This document shows positions 1-8,350 of a DNA stretch of 64,000 nt, piece by piece (the stretch's first letter is position 1; each line of letters begins with the position of its first letter). Origin of the DNA: Priestia endophytica DSM 13796 (GTDB lineage: Bacteria > Bacillota > Bacilli > Bacillales > Bacillaceae_H); NCBI RefSeq assembly GCF_900115845.1, contig NZ_FOXX01000004.1, forward strand, positions 293,653-357,652, written 5' to 3'. The position numbers and the translations under genes are program-made. The notes beneath the pieces are model-generated. The model had not been told where the DNA came from, searched no databases, and worked only from the letters and a program-made list of their open reading frames with translations.

Positions 1-627
1 CTTGCTCCTTTTGCCTACTTAAACGAAAAATATGATGGAGACACTGCTTTGTTATGGGTTGATTTACACCCTGATGTTTCCATTCCTGAGGAGTTTCCAA
101 ACCATCATGCTCACGTACTTGCTAATTTGTTGGGTGTCGGGGATAAGGAATTCGTCGCAGAGGTACCTCGTCCATTTAAACCCGAACAAGTATTGTTTGT
201 AGGATTGAACGATATGATGGAAGCACTTAACTCTAAACCGTTACAAGATATAAAAATGAATATCGCCACTCCAGATGATATTAAAGAAGACAGTTCTAAG
301 GTACTTCAGTGGCTGGATTCACGTAAATCTTCTAAGGTTATCGTTCATTTTGATTTAGACGTTCTCGATTTAAGAGAATTTCGTTCCCTATTAGTCGCCA
401 ATCCAGCTACTTATGAGGAAATGAAGGATCAAGTTCCAACAAGTTCTAGTATGGAAACCATTATACGGGTCCTTCAAGATGTAGCCAAAGCCCATGATGT
501 TGTAGGGCTAGGGATTACAGAACATTTTCCATGGGATGCGTATAACTTACAAAATATGTTACAGCGACTTCCGTTACTAGGGGATATCAATAAAAAGGAT
601 AAAGCTCCTTATAACTGGATTTTCTAA
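1..627 (+). CDS. Arginase/agmatinase-family ureohydrolase (5' truncated by window edge)
   Basis: The reading frame is open from base 1 to a stop at 627, so the true start lies outside the window. Two metal-site signatures of the ureohydrolase (arginase, agmatinase, formiminoglutamase) family are visible: WVDLHPDV, matching the family DxHxD-type motif, and HFDLDVLDL, matching the SxDxDxxDP-type motif. The second departs from the usual form: it lacks Ser and Pro, so the substrate is unclear and it may be a divergent paralogue. Family members hydrolyse C-N bonds of guanidino compounds with a binuclear Mn centre. The TTG at 49 is internal, not the start. The family is well supported, the substrate is not. 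Confidence 0.8.
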   Translation, partial: LAPFAYLNEKYDGDTALLWVDLHPDVSIPEEFPNHHAHVLANLLGVGDKEFVAEVPRPFKPEQVLFVGLNDMMEALNSKPLQDIKMNIATPDDIKEDSSKVLQWLDSRKSSKVIVHFDLDVLDLREFRSLLVANPATYEEMKDQVPTSSSMETIIRVLQDVAKAHDVVGLGITEHFPWDAYNLQNMLQRLPLLGDINKKDKAPYNWIF

Positions 628-673
628 ACATTAAGATAAAACTAATCTAAAATGTTGGTTATAGAACTACCAC

Positions 674-896
674 ATGTATCTGCATCATCATCAAGATAAA
701 CTAGATTTTTTATCATCGTTAAAGGATTCAGAGGAGCCTTTTCCTAAGCAAGGCGTGAACCTACCAAAGAGAATGATTTACATGATGCAGAAATTTGGTT
801 TACTTAAATATCCGTTCGTTATAGTAAATGGACTATTGGATGCGATAGGAAGAAGTTATTCAACAGTTCGCTAAACATTTAAAGACAGAAATCTAG
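674..896 (+). pseudogene. Frameshifted C-terminal gene remnant
   Basis: A 66-codon frame opens at 674 without a Shine-Dalgarno sequence. A second frame carries on from about 850 with a protein-like ending (EEVIQQFAKHLKTEI) that stops at 894-896, just inside the terminator hairpin. Joining the two would give a tail of the type KYPFVIVNG...EEVIQQFAKHL. That looks vaguely thioredoxin-like, but I do not recognise the family. Most likely a fragment of a lost gene. Confidence 0.4.
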
Positions 897-916
897 ATTG
901 TTCAGTTTCTGTCTTT
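881..916 (+). terminator. Rho-independent terminator
   Basis: Perfect 11-bp stem AAAGACAGAAA / TTTCTGTCTTT with a 14-base loop. Confidence 0.75.
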
Positions 917-978
917 AAAAATAAACACATCGACTTTTTCGGGTATTTAAATGTAAGAAAATAGGAGAATTAAACATC

Positions 979-1443
979 ATGGGAACAATCATGGTTCTAT
1001 TCACTTTATTGGGCGGTATCATGTTGAGCGCTCAATCATCGGTCAATGGTACATTTAGTCGAAAAGCTGGAACCATTGAAGCCACTCTTTTAACGTTTAT
1101 AACGGGATCCATATTTCTAGCCATTTTAATTCTTTTCTTTGGCGAAGGAAATGTACTTAAAATACTAGAAGCACCGAAGTGGCAATTAAGTGCTGCATTT
1201 CTTGGTACTCTATATGGACTTTTCGTTATTACAGCTGTTCCAAAAATCGGCGTTATTGCAACCAATATAGCAGGAATTGTTGGTCAGCTTGTCATTGGTA
1301 TTCTGATTGATCATTTTGGTTGGTTTAATAGTCTCATCTTCCTCTTTGACTTAAAACGTTTTTTTGCACTACTATTCATGTTTGTTGCACTTTATTTTAT
1401 TTATACAGGGAATAAACGATCCAGTGAAGAAACTTATGCCTAA
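979..1443 (+). CDS. YdcZ-type DMT transporter (DUF606)
   Basis: A 154-residue integral membrane protein with four hydrophobic segments and the DUF606 hallmarks (MLSAQSSVNGTFSRKAGT near residues 14-31; ATNIAGIVGQLVIGILIDHFGWF near 95-117). Members belong to the drug/metabolite transporter superfamily and are half-size proteins that often occur as tandem pairs. Here there is only one copy. The ATG is preceded by AGGAGAATTAAACATC. It is monocistronic, between two strong hairpins. Substrate unknown. Confidence 0.85.
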   Translation: MGTIMVLFTLLGGIMLSAQSSVNGTFSRKAGTIEATLLTFITGSIFLAILILFFGEGNVLKILEAPKWQLSAAFLGTLYGLFVITAVPKIGVIATNIAGIVGQLVIGILIDHFGWFNSLIFLFDLKRFFALLFMFVALYFIYTGNKRSSEETYA

Positions 1444-1458
1444 CCTATTTAAATCATG

Positions 1459-1503
1459 AAAAAAGCGCTGCAACCCTTACTTGTATGGTTTGCAGCGCTT
1501 TTC
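1459..1503 (+). terminator. Rho-independent terminator after ydcZ-like gene
   Basis: Stem AAAAGCGCTGCAA / TTTGCAGCGCTTTT closed by about 16 bases, followed by TTC. A second inverted repeat without a T-run (CTACATC ... GATGTAG) lies at about 1540-1562. Confidence 0.85.
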
Positions 1504-1658
1504 ATTAGAGAAGAGATAGACATATCCCTCCCTCAATTATCTACATCTTGTAACGATGTAGATTGCTAACGTATCTCTGTAAAAAAGAACATCGCCATCA
1601 AAGACATAAAACCTTTGTGAACCGAAGCTCTATTATATTTTATAAAATATAATTTTTT

Positions 1659-1686
1659 AGTTAACATAACACGAATTATAAGTAGT
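1659..1686 (+). repeat. dif-like 28-bp site, copy a
   Basis: Left arm AGTTAACATAA is a perfect match to the Firmicute dif XerD-arm consensus AGTTWACATAA. The centre is CACGAA and the right arm TTATAAGTAGT matches B. subtilis dif (TTCTAGGAAGT) at 8 of 11 positions. It lies between the ydcZ-like gene and cutC. Confidence 0.5.
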
Positions 1687-1768
1687 TCCCTTATTTAAGG
1701 ATGATCTCTTGTATCAGAATATAAATCCATTATGCTTGTTGACATCCCTGCATCACATAGAATAATTT

Positions 1769-2467
1769 TTATACTGATTTTCTCTCTTCATCTTTTAATA
1801 TTTGCACCATTTCTTTCGCTTTTTCTAGATGAATTCCTTCGATCAGACTATGGTTTTTTCTCACAGCCGTACCAAAATGATAATACCCCGTTTGTACTGT
1901 TGAATGAACAGAAAGAATATTGCTTGTATTTAACCCACTTCCAACCAAAATTGAAATATGCTTACATACTGTTTTCATTTTCTGAATGGTTTGCAAGCGA
2001 CTGGAAAATTCATTATTTCCACCAGAAGTTAAAATAGTTGTTATTTCTTTGTATTGGGCTAATGTTTTAGCCGCTTGAACGGGACTGATTGTACAATCAA
2101 TTGCTCGATGAAATGTAACCTCTATACCATTGCATTCCCTCAATAACTCTTCAAGCATGTGTTGGTTGACTTCATGTTTCTCATTCAACACTCCTAGTAC
2201 AACACCATTTGCACCTAATGAACGGATTATTTTTATATCATTTTTCATGATCGAAAAGTCGTCATGAGAGTAACAAAATGATTGGCTATGTGGCCTTACC
2301 ATCACATTGACTGGAATGCTTACACGGTTAACTACGGCTTCGATTAAGGAGTGACTTGGTGTTAATCCTCCCTCTGTTAAAGCGGATACTAACTCAATCC
2401 GATCTGCCCCCGATTCTTCAATTAATAGAGCATCTTCTAACGTTGTCGCAATAAATTCTATGAACAT
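1769..2467 (-). CDS. cutC: Copper homeostasis protein CutC-like
   Basis: 232 residues, the usual CutC length, forming one TIM-barrel domain. The family N-terminus FIEFIATTLEDALLIEESGADRIELVSAL and the segments GGLTPS, NVMVRPH, FHRAID and ILTSGG are present. CutC was linked genetically to copper tolerance, but its biochemical activity is not established and the family may have another enzymatic role. The ATG is preceded by AAAGGAAGGTTGATACT. Monocistronic; no other copper genes are nearby. Confidence 0.9.
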   Translation of the reverse strand: MFIEFIATTLEDALLIEESGADRIELVSALTEGGLTPSHSLIEAVVNRVSIPVNVMVRPHSQSFCYSHDDFSIMKNDIKIIRSLGANGVVLGVLNEKHEVNQHMLEELLRECNGIEVTFHRAIDCTISPVQAAKTLAQYKEITTILTSGGNNEFSSRLQTIQKMKTVCKHISILVGSGLNTSNILSVHSTVQTGYYHFGTAVRKNHSLIEGIHLEKAKEMVQILKDEERKSV

Positions 2468-2619
2468 AGTATCAACCTTCCTTTTATGCTGACTTCTTCT
2501 CTTCTTTATACTTTTGACGGTAAGAGAGTTTAATAAAAGGGTACCATACTAATCTCCATTCGTTATAACAACTCCTTACTAATAAAAGAGGTATCAATAA
2601 TCATACTATATACAAACTT

Positions 2620-2647
2620 AGTTTACATAAAGCATGTTAGGGAAAGC
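2620..2647 (+). repeat. dif-like 28-bp site, copy b
   Basis: Left arm AGTTTACATAA is identical to the 11-bp XerD arm of B. subtilis dif. Centre AGCATG, right arm TTAGGGAAAGC (6 of 11). A hairpin begins 4 bases downstream. Confidence 0.5.
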
Positions 2648-2650
2648 AAA

Positions 2651-2682
2651 AAATCCCCCTACTCCTATAGGTGCAGGGGTTT
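2651..2682. terminator. Terminator-like hairpin
   Basis: AAATCCCC ... GGGGTTT stem directly after dif-like copy b; flanked by an A-run and TTTC. Confidence 0.55.
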
Positions 2683-2957
2683 CTATGTAGCGTAAAATAT
2701 TAGAGAAAGAGGGTTACTTTCTCACCTAATACTTTATTACCCATTCATAAATGGAAACTTTGGGTTTCATGGCTTTTATCTAGTTTATTTATTATTTTTT
2801 TATGGTTAATATTTCTTCCCCTATCCCTAAGTAGAAGGTACTTTATTCTCTGAAAAATAAAAAGGTAACCTATAGAGTCTATAAATCACTCTTTTATTTA
2901 AGCTTTTCTAATAAGGCCTATTTAATACTTTTTTAGCTGTATACGATATACAAAAGT

Positions 2958-2985
2958 AGTTAACATAAAACATGTTTAAGAAAGT
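2958..2985 (+). repeat. dif-like 28-bp site, copy c
   Basis: AGTTAACATAA, centre AACATG, right arm TTTAAGAAAGT (8 of 11 to B. subtilis dif). A strong hairpin starts 3 bases after it. Confidence 0.55.
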
Positions 2986-2988
2986 AAT

Positions 2989-3030
2989 AAAAGCTCAAAC
3001 ACGTTGAATAACAACGAATTTGAGCTTTTT
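2989..3030. terminator. Bidirectional terminator-like hairpin
   Basis: 11-bp stem AAAAGCTCAAA / TTTGAGCTTTT with a 19-base loop and a following T-run; an inner CGTTG/CAACG pair extends it. Confidence 0.75.
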
Positions 3031-3132
3031 CTTGTCCTTTAATTATACTTTTCCAGGCGTCTAGAAGCTCAATTGATATTTATCACTTTTGGGTGTTAAA
3101 GAGTTGGATCATTTTTATGTTTCGAATAAAAA

Positions 3133-3162
3133 TTTTTTAAAAAAATGATTCATCATGAATCG
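3133..3162 (-). terminator. Probable terminator of the yng operon
   Basis: On the minus strand GATTCATGATGAATC forms a short hairpin followed by ATTTTTTTAAA. It lies about 65 bases after the last gene. Confidence 0.5.
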
Positions 3163-3227
3163 CTTCCGCAAAAGATTCTACTATTTTACCTTTCTTCACA
3201 GGACCCCCCCTCGTATAGAACCAAATA

Positions 3228-4766
3228 TTATACTGGATAGACTGGGTGCTTACGCTCAGAAAAGATTAAATATTTTGAAGAATATACTTCAAAGCGTTTA
3301 ATTAACTCGTCGCGCAGTGAGTTTGCCGGAATAACTCCATCAATAACCATTTCTGAAGCAAGCCGGTAAATATCGATATCTTCTTTATATTCCTCGCGCT
3401 TTTCAGCGATAAATGCAGCCCTCTCTTCTTCAGGTAATGAAGCAATTTTGTTGGCATACACTGCATTGACGGCTGCTTCTGGTCCCATTACGGCAATCGA
3501 AGCGGAAGGTAAAGCCAGACAAGCATCTGGTTCAAACGCCGGGCCGGCCATGGCATATAGACCTGCACCATAAGCCTTTCGAACGATAACAGAGATCTTT
3601 GGCACACTTGCCTCCGACATTGCAGAAATCATTTTTGCACCATGGCGAATGATTCCTGCCCGTTCTACCTTTGTGCCAATCATAAATCCAGGCACATCAA
3701 CCAGGAACAATAACGGAATATGGTATGCATCACAAAGATTAATAAATTTCGCAGCTTTGTCAGCAGTATCATGGAACAGCACGCCGCCCTTTACACGAGG
3801 CTGATTGGCTATGATACCGACAGGTTTTCCGTCCATGCGGGCAAGACCTGTAATAAGCTCGGTAGCAAATAGTTTCTTAATCTCAAAGAAAGAACCTTCA
3901 TCAATAATTCCATTAACAAGGTCATGCATATTAAATGGAGAGTTTTGATTTGCCGGAATCAGCTCTTCCAATGATCTCTTCATTTGTTTAGGTGCCGCTG
4001 CCTCATGAACCGGCGGCTTTTCTGAAAAATTTGCCGGGAAGTAAGAAAGATAATTGCGGGCAATGGTAATGGCTTCCTCTTCGTTTTTAGCGAGTACATC
4101 ACCGCACCCTGATACTGAACAATGCATGCGAGCACCGCCCATTTCTTCCAATGTAACTTTTTCCCCGATAACCATTTCGGCCATTCGTGGCGAGCCAAGG
4201 TACATTGATGCGTTTTTATCTACCATGATAACGATGTCGCAAAACGCCGGGATATAAGCACCACCTGCGGCAGATGGACCAAACAGAAGACAAATTTGCG
4301 GTACTTTTCCAGATAGTTTCACTTGATTGTAAAAAATTCTGCCTGCCCCGCGGCGCCCAGGAAACATTTCTACCTGATCTGTAATCCGTGCTCCTGCTGA
4401 ATCTACTAAATAAATTAATGGTACACGAAGTTTCTCAGCTGTTTCTTGAATTCTAATGATTTTCTCAACCGTTCGTGATCCCCAGGAACCAGCTTTAATG
4501 GTTGAATCATTAGCCATCACACAAACAACCTGGCCATTAATCTTCCCCATCCCTGTCACAACGCCATCGGCAGGAAGTTCCCCCGCCATGTAGTTTGCAA
4601 ATAGCGCATCCTCTAGTTCAAAGCCGGGATCGAATAACTGTTTTAAACGGTCTCGAACAAAAAGTTTGCCTTGTTCTATGTTTTTTTGATGATACTTAGA
4701 AGGGCCGCCCTTTTTAATCTGTTCTACTCTTTCTTCAAGTATTTGTTGTAGAGGTTTCATATCCAT
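3228..4766 (-). CDS. yngE: Acyl-CoA carboxylase carboxyltransferase subunit (YngE-like)
   Basis: 512 residues with the two crotonase-like halves of the biotin-dependent carboxyltransferase family (propionyl-/methylcrotonoyl-CoA carboxylase beta). Visible signatures include GAGSWGSRTVEKIIRIQE-type N-half sequence, SAGARI, GPSAAGGAYIPAFCD, and in the C-half FLVDVPGFMIGTKVERAGIIRHGAK and RKAYGAGLYAMAG. It transfers the carboxyl group from biotin on the BCCP protein to the acyl-CoA. In the yng operon this is probably 3-methylcrotonyl-CoA of leucine breakdown. The ATG follows GAGGAGGAAAGACA. Last gene of the operon, 30 bases after the yngF-like gene. Confidence 0.92.
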   Translation of the reverse strand: MDMKPLQQILEERVEQIKKGGPSKYHQKNIEQGKLFVRDRLKQLFDPGFELEDALFANYMAGELPADGVVTGMGKINGQVVCVMANDSTIKAGSWGSRTVEKIIRIQETAEKLRVPLIYLVDSAGARITDQVEMFPGRRGAGRIFYNQVKLSGKVPQICLLFGPSAAGGAYIPAFCDIVIMVDKNASMYLGSPRMAEMVIGEKVTLEEMGGARMHCSVSGCGDVLAKNEEEAITIARNYLSYFPANFSEKPPVHEAAAPKQMKRSLEELIPANQNSPFNMHDLVNGIIDEGSFFEIKKLFATELITGLARMDGKPVGIIANQPRVKGGVLFHDTADKAAKFINLCDAYHIPLLFLVDVPGFMIGTKVERAGIIRHGAKMISAMSEASVPKISVIVRKAYGAGLYAMAGPAFEPDACLALPSASIAVMGPEAAVNAVYANKIASLPEEERAAFIAEKREEYKEDIDIYRLASEMVIDGVIPANSLRDELIKRFEVYSSKYLIFSERKHPVYPV

Positions 4767-4796
4767 TGTCTTTCCTCCTCTATTAATCCCGTTTTC

Positions 4797-5579
4797 TTAT
4801 TCTCCAACATATATGGGAGTTCTTTTTTCCTTAAAGGCCTGTAATCCTTCTAAACGATCTTTCGATGGAATCGTCACTTCATAGGCACTTTGCTCAATGG
4901 CAAGACCGGTGTTAATATCAACATCATAGCCTTTATCAATGGCGAACTTTGCTTGTGTGATGGCAATTGGACCATTCCGGACAATTTGCCCTGCGATTTC
5001 CAAAGCTTTTTCCATCAAATGATTTGAAGGAACCGTATACTCTACTAATCCAATCTCTAAGGCTTCTGCTGCATCAATACGTCTCGCTGTAAAAATAAGT
5101 TCCTTAGCCCTTCCCTTTCCTATTAATCTCGGTAAACGTTGCGTCCCGCCTGCACCCGGAATAATTCCCAGTGAGGTTTCCGTTAGACCCAGCTTCGCTG
5201 TTTCAGAGGCAATACGGATATCACAAGCCAGTGCAAGTTCTGTTCCCCCGCCAAATGCAACACCATTCACAGCCGCAATAATTGGCTGCGGTAATGCTTC
5301 TAAATTATTGATATTCCCACGGATCAAGGAAAGGGTCTTCCGTACCTGAACGTGTTCCATATCTGCGCGTTCTTTTAAATCAGCACCCGCGCAAAAGGAC
5401 TTTTCTCCAGCCCCTGTAATCACTACACAACGGATTGTCCGGTCATATTTACATAATAGAACCGCTTCTTGGAGTTCCCCTAACATTTGAAGGGATAAAG
5501 CATTGGCCGCTTCAGGGCGATTTAATGTAATCATCACGATTCCGTTTTCCAGCCTGTTAACTAATATCGTTTTATCCAT
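4797..5579 (-). CDS. yngF: Enoyl-CoA hydratase/isomerase (YngF-like)
   Basis: 260 residues with the crotonase fold. The oxyanion-hole segments are FCAGADLKERADM and AAVNGVAFGGGTELALACDIRIA, followed by GLTETSLGIIPGAGGTQRLPRLIG, which carries the second catalytic glutamate region. The likely role is 3-methylglutaconyl-CoA hydratase in leucine breakdown. The open frame extends 30 codons upstream, but the ATG at 5579 is preceded by GAGGAAGGTGAAAAT, so that is the chosen start. It lies 13 bases after the stop of the HMG-CoA lyase gene, so it is co-transcribed. Confidence 0.9.
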   Translation of the reverse strand: MDKTILVNRLENGIVMITLNRPEAANALSLQMLGELQEAVLLCKYDRTIRCVVITGAGEKSFCAGADLKERADMEHVQVRKTLSLIRGNINNLEALPQPIIAAVNGVAFGGGTELALACDIRIASETAKLGLTETSLGIIPGAGGTQRLPRLIGKGRAKELIFTARRIDAAEALEIGLVEYTVPSNHLMEKALEIAGQIVRNGPIAITQAKFAIDKGYDVDINTGLAIEQSAYEVTIPSKDRLEGLQAFKEKRTPIYVGE

Positions 5580-5592
5580 ATTTTCACCTTCC

Positions 5593-6519
5593 TCACCAGG
5601 TATTTTCACACGTGCTGTTGTATTTGGAGATTGAAGCTTGAAGACTTTTACTAGGTAAAGGTCTGCCAATCTTCTTCTGAATAAATTGGGATGCAGATAA
5701 AAGCTTTTCCTGATCTACCCTAGTGTGGATTCCCATCCCGTGAAGCATATAAAGTAAATCATCAGTTGCCACATTACCTGATGCTCCAGGCGCATAAGGG
5801 CATCCTCCTAATCCTCCAATGGAAGAATCAAAAGTGGTAATACCCATTTCTAACGATACTAGAACGTTAGCTAAGGCTGTTCCCCGTGTATCATGAAAGT
5901 GCATCGCTAATTTATCTGCTGGGAATTTTTTTAAGAAAACTTCCAACAATTCTTGGACTTGCTTTGGATTCGCAACACCGATCGTATCTCCGAGTGACAG
6001 CTCCTTAATCCCCATCTCAAATAAGGTTTCCGAAACTCTTATAACCATATCTATATCAACGGCCCCTTCATACGGGCATCCAAAAACAGTAGAAACATAA
6101 CCTCTGCTGGATTTTCCTGCTGCAAGGGTTTTTTGGACCAGATCTCTCAGGATAGGGAATGTATTACTAATCGATTTATTAATATTTTTTAGATTATGAG
6201 TTTCGCTGGCTGACATAAATACAGCTACTTCATCAATGTTCGCTTCAAACGCCCGCTCCAACCCTTGTTGGTTTGGAACGAGAGCCGTATAGGTTACACC
6301 AGGTACTCTTGTAATGCCTGTTGCAACTGCAGCAGCATCTGAAAGGGCAGGAATCCATTTCGAATTGACAAAGGAGGTAATCTCAATCTCTTTTAAGCCA
6401 CTAGCAGACAATTGATTAATCAAGGAAATTTTATCCTCTGTTGAAATAAAACCCTTTTCGTTTTGCAATCCATCCCGTGGACCAACCTCTTTAATGGTTA
6501 TATTCGTGGGCCATTTCAT
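5593..6519 (-). CDS. yngG: Hydroxymethylglutaryl-CoA lyase (YngG-like)
   Basis: 308 residues, HMGL-type TIM barrel. Seen: IKEVGPRDGLQNEKGFI (catalytic Arg-Asp), EITSFVNSKWIPALSDA, HFHDTRGTALANV (metal-binding HxH), and GLGGCPYAPGASGNVATDDL with the active-site cysteine loop GGCPYAPGASGN. It cleaves HMG-CoA to acetoacetate and acetyl-CoA, the last leucine-specific step. The start at 6519 is chosen because GGAGGAAAGGGGATGAATCA precedes this ATG; the longer frame overlaps the preceding biotin-carrier gene. The C-terminal tail is about nine residues longer than in B. subtilis YngG. Confidence 0.92.
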   Translation of the reverse strand: MKWPTNITIKEVGPRDGLQNEKGFISTEDKISLINQLSASGLKEIEITSFVNSKWIPALSDAAAVATGITRVPGVTYTALVPNQQGLERAFEANIDEVAVFMSASETHNLKNINKSISNTFPILRDLVQKTLAAGKSSRGYVSTVFGCPYEGAVDIDMVIRVSETLFEMGIKELSLGDTIGVANPKQVQELLEVFLKKFPADKLAMHFHDTRGTALANVLVSLEMGITTFDSSIGGLGGCPYAPGASGNVATDDLLYMLHGMGIHTRVDQEKLLSASQFIQKKIGRPLPSKSLQASISKYNSTCENTW

Positions 6520-6553
6520 TGATTCATCCCCTTTCCTCCGATGATTTGAGGAT

Positions 6554-6766
6554 TTATTCAACTTTTACAATAGTGTCTCCTTCATTCACAAAGTCGCCCT
6601 CGTTCACTTTTACTTCTTTAACAGTCCCATCGAATTCGGCTGCAATCGGAATTTCCATTTTCATTGATTCTAAAATCACGACATCCTGGCCTTCTTCGAC
6701 TTGATCTCCAACCTTAACAAGTACCTTCCATACATTTCCTGCCATGCTTGCTACGATTTCACTCAT
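6554..6766 (-). CDS. yngHB: Biotin carboxyl carrier protein (YngHB-like)
   Basis: A 70-residue stand-alone biotinyl domain. The biotinylation motif ESMKME is present (Lys about residue 35), with the family pattern of a second half-barrel ending in EGDFVNEGDTIVKVE. It carries carboxybiotin between the biotin carboxylase and the YngE-like transferase. Two ATGs are adjacent; the second sits 7 bases after AGGAGG and is preferred, the first being too close. It is 11 bases downstream of the biotin carboxylase gene. Confidence 0.93.
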   Translation of the reverse strand: MSEIVASMAGNVWKVLVKVGDQVEEGQDVVILESMKMEIPIAAEFDGTVKEVKVNEGDFVNEGDTIVKVE

Positions 6767-6777
6767 CATGATTCCTC

Positions 6778-8139
6778 CTATTTTATGTTATTTGCTTTTT
6801 TAATTTTCAAATACTTTCCAACAAAGTCCGTTGTCGTATCACCTGAACGGAATGCCGGGTGAGCAATGACCTCTTCCAGCATTGGTATATTTGTTTTAAT
6901 TCCTTCGATATGATAATCTGCTAATGCATCCTGCAGACGATTTATTGCATCGTCGCGATCGCTCCCTTTTACAATGAGCTTCGCAATCATTGGGTCATAA
7001 AAAGGAGTAACTGAAGATTGATCATGAACCCCTAATTCATGACGAATTCCAGGTCCGTTCGGCAATTCTAATTTGGTGATTTTCCCCGGAGAAGGAAAAA
7101 ATGTTTTTGGATCCTCTGCGTAAATTCTGACTTCAATCGCATGACCCTTACGTTTTACCTCTTCCTGAGAAAAATCCAGCGCTTCATCCCCTGCAATTTT
7201 CAATTGTTTTTCCACTAAGTCCAAACCTGTAATTTCTTCTGTAACTGGATGTTCCACCTGCAAACGGGTATTCATTTCAAGAAAATAAAAATTTTGCTCT
7301 TCATCTACTAAAAACTCAATTGTTCCTGCGTTTTTATACCCAATTGATTTTGCCGCTTTTACTGCCGCCTCCCCCATTTTGCTGCGGGTAGTTTCAGAAA
7401 GAAAGGATGATGGAGCTTCCTCGACGACTTTTTGATGGCGACGTTGGATCGAACATTCACGTTCCCATAGATAAACGGTATTGCCAAATCCGTCTGCTAG
7501 AATTTGAATTTCAATATGCCTAGGGTTTTCCACAAATTTTTCAACGTACATGGCACCATCGCCAAAGAAATCAGTAGCCCGTTTTTGGTTCCCCGCAAAT
7601 GCTTTGCGGATTTCATCCCCGCTACGGACAACCTGCATTCCAATTCCGCCTCCTCCAGCGGAAGCTTTTAGCATCACAGGATAACCAATACGGTCCGCCG
7701 CTTCTACCGCTTCCTCTGCATCTGCCAAAGGGTAGGTAATCCCGGGAACAACTGGGACTCCTGCTTCTTCCATCGCTTTTCGTGATTCAATCTTGCTGCC
7801 CATTTTGGAGATAACCTTTGGAGAAGGTCCAATGAATATCAGTCCTTCCTCCTCACAGCGCCGAGCAAATTCGGCATTTTCGGAAAGCAGGCCGTATCCA
7901 GGGTGAATAGCCTCTGCTTTTGTTAAACGGGCGACTTCTAAAATTTTATCGATGTTTAAATAACTTTCTGCTACACGCGAACCTCCAATTAAATAGGCAT
8001 CATCCGCCATTTTTACATGGGGAGCATCCGCATCAGCTTCTGAGTGTACAGCAACTGTAATAATCCCTAGGGCCTTGCATGTCCGGATTACCCGAACAGC
8101 AATTTCACCACGATTAGCAATCAAAACCTTTTTGAACAT
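6778..8139 (-). CDS. yngHA: Biotin carboxylase subunit (YngHA/AccC-like)
   Basis: 453 residues, standard biotin carboxylase length. It shows the N-terminal KKVLIANRGEIAVRVIRTCK fold, the glycine-rich ATP-grasp loop KASAGGGGIGMQVV, ERECSIQRRHQKVVEEAPS and the catalytic EMNTRLQVEHPVTE. It carboxylates biotin on YngHB with ATP and bicarbonate. The ATG at 8139 gives the canonical MFKKVLIANRGEIAVRV start with GGTGG five bases upstream; a GTG three codons earlier is possible. About 210 bases separate it from the upstream synthetase gene, the widest gap in the operon. Confidence 0.93.
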   Translation of the reverse strand: MFKKVLIANRGEIAVRVIRTCKALGIITVAVHSEADADAPHVKMADDAYLIGGSRVAESYLNIDKILEVARLTKAEAIHPGYGLLSENAEFARRCEEEGLIFIGPSPKVISKMGSKIESRKAMEEAGVPVVPGITYPLADAEEAVEAADRIGYPVMLKASAGGGGIGMQVVRSGDEIRKAFAGNQKRATDFFGDGAMYVEKFVENPRHIEIQILADGFGNTVYLWERECSIQRRHQKVVEEAPSSFLSETTRSKMGEAAVKAAKSIGYKNAGTIEFLVDEEQNFYFLEMNTRLQVEHPVTEEITGLDLVEKQLKIAGDEALDFSQEEVKRKGHAIEVRIYAEDPKTFFPSPGKITKLELPNGPGIRHELGVHDQSSVTPFYDPMIAKLIVKGSDRDDAINRLQDALADYHIEGIKTNIPMLEEVIAHPAFRSGDTTTDFVGKYLKIKKANNIK

Positions 8140-8350
8140 CCTTTCCACCCTTTCTATCCTTTATTTAATGCGTTCTTTGCGTATCTCATGAAGGTTAAAT
8201 TTTTAGGTTATGGAGAGATGTGAATCTATCTATACCTTCATCTTTAACTGCCAATCTAGTGATTACAAAGAGAAGGATTAGATGAAACCAGCCATTTTCC
8301 GATCATTTTCCGAACAAATGACTGGCCCGAATAAAACATTATATAGCTGA

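Larger units (their letters stand above)
2468..3132. other. Gene-free intergenic stretch with two hairpins and two dif-like sites
   Basis: No supportable ORF. It holds two dif-like sites, each followed directly by a terminator-type hairpin. Both sites are preceded by a similar TATAC-AAA stretch, so site plus hairpin recurs as a unit of about 70-80 bp. Confidence 0.6.
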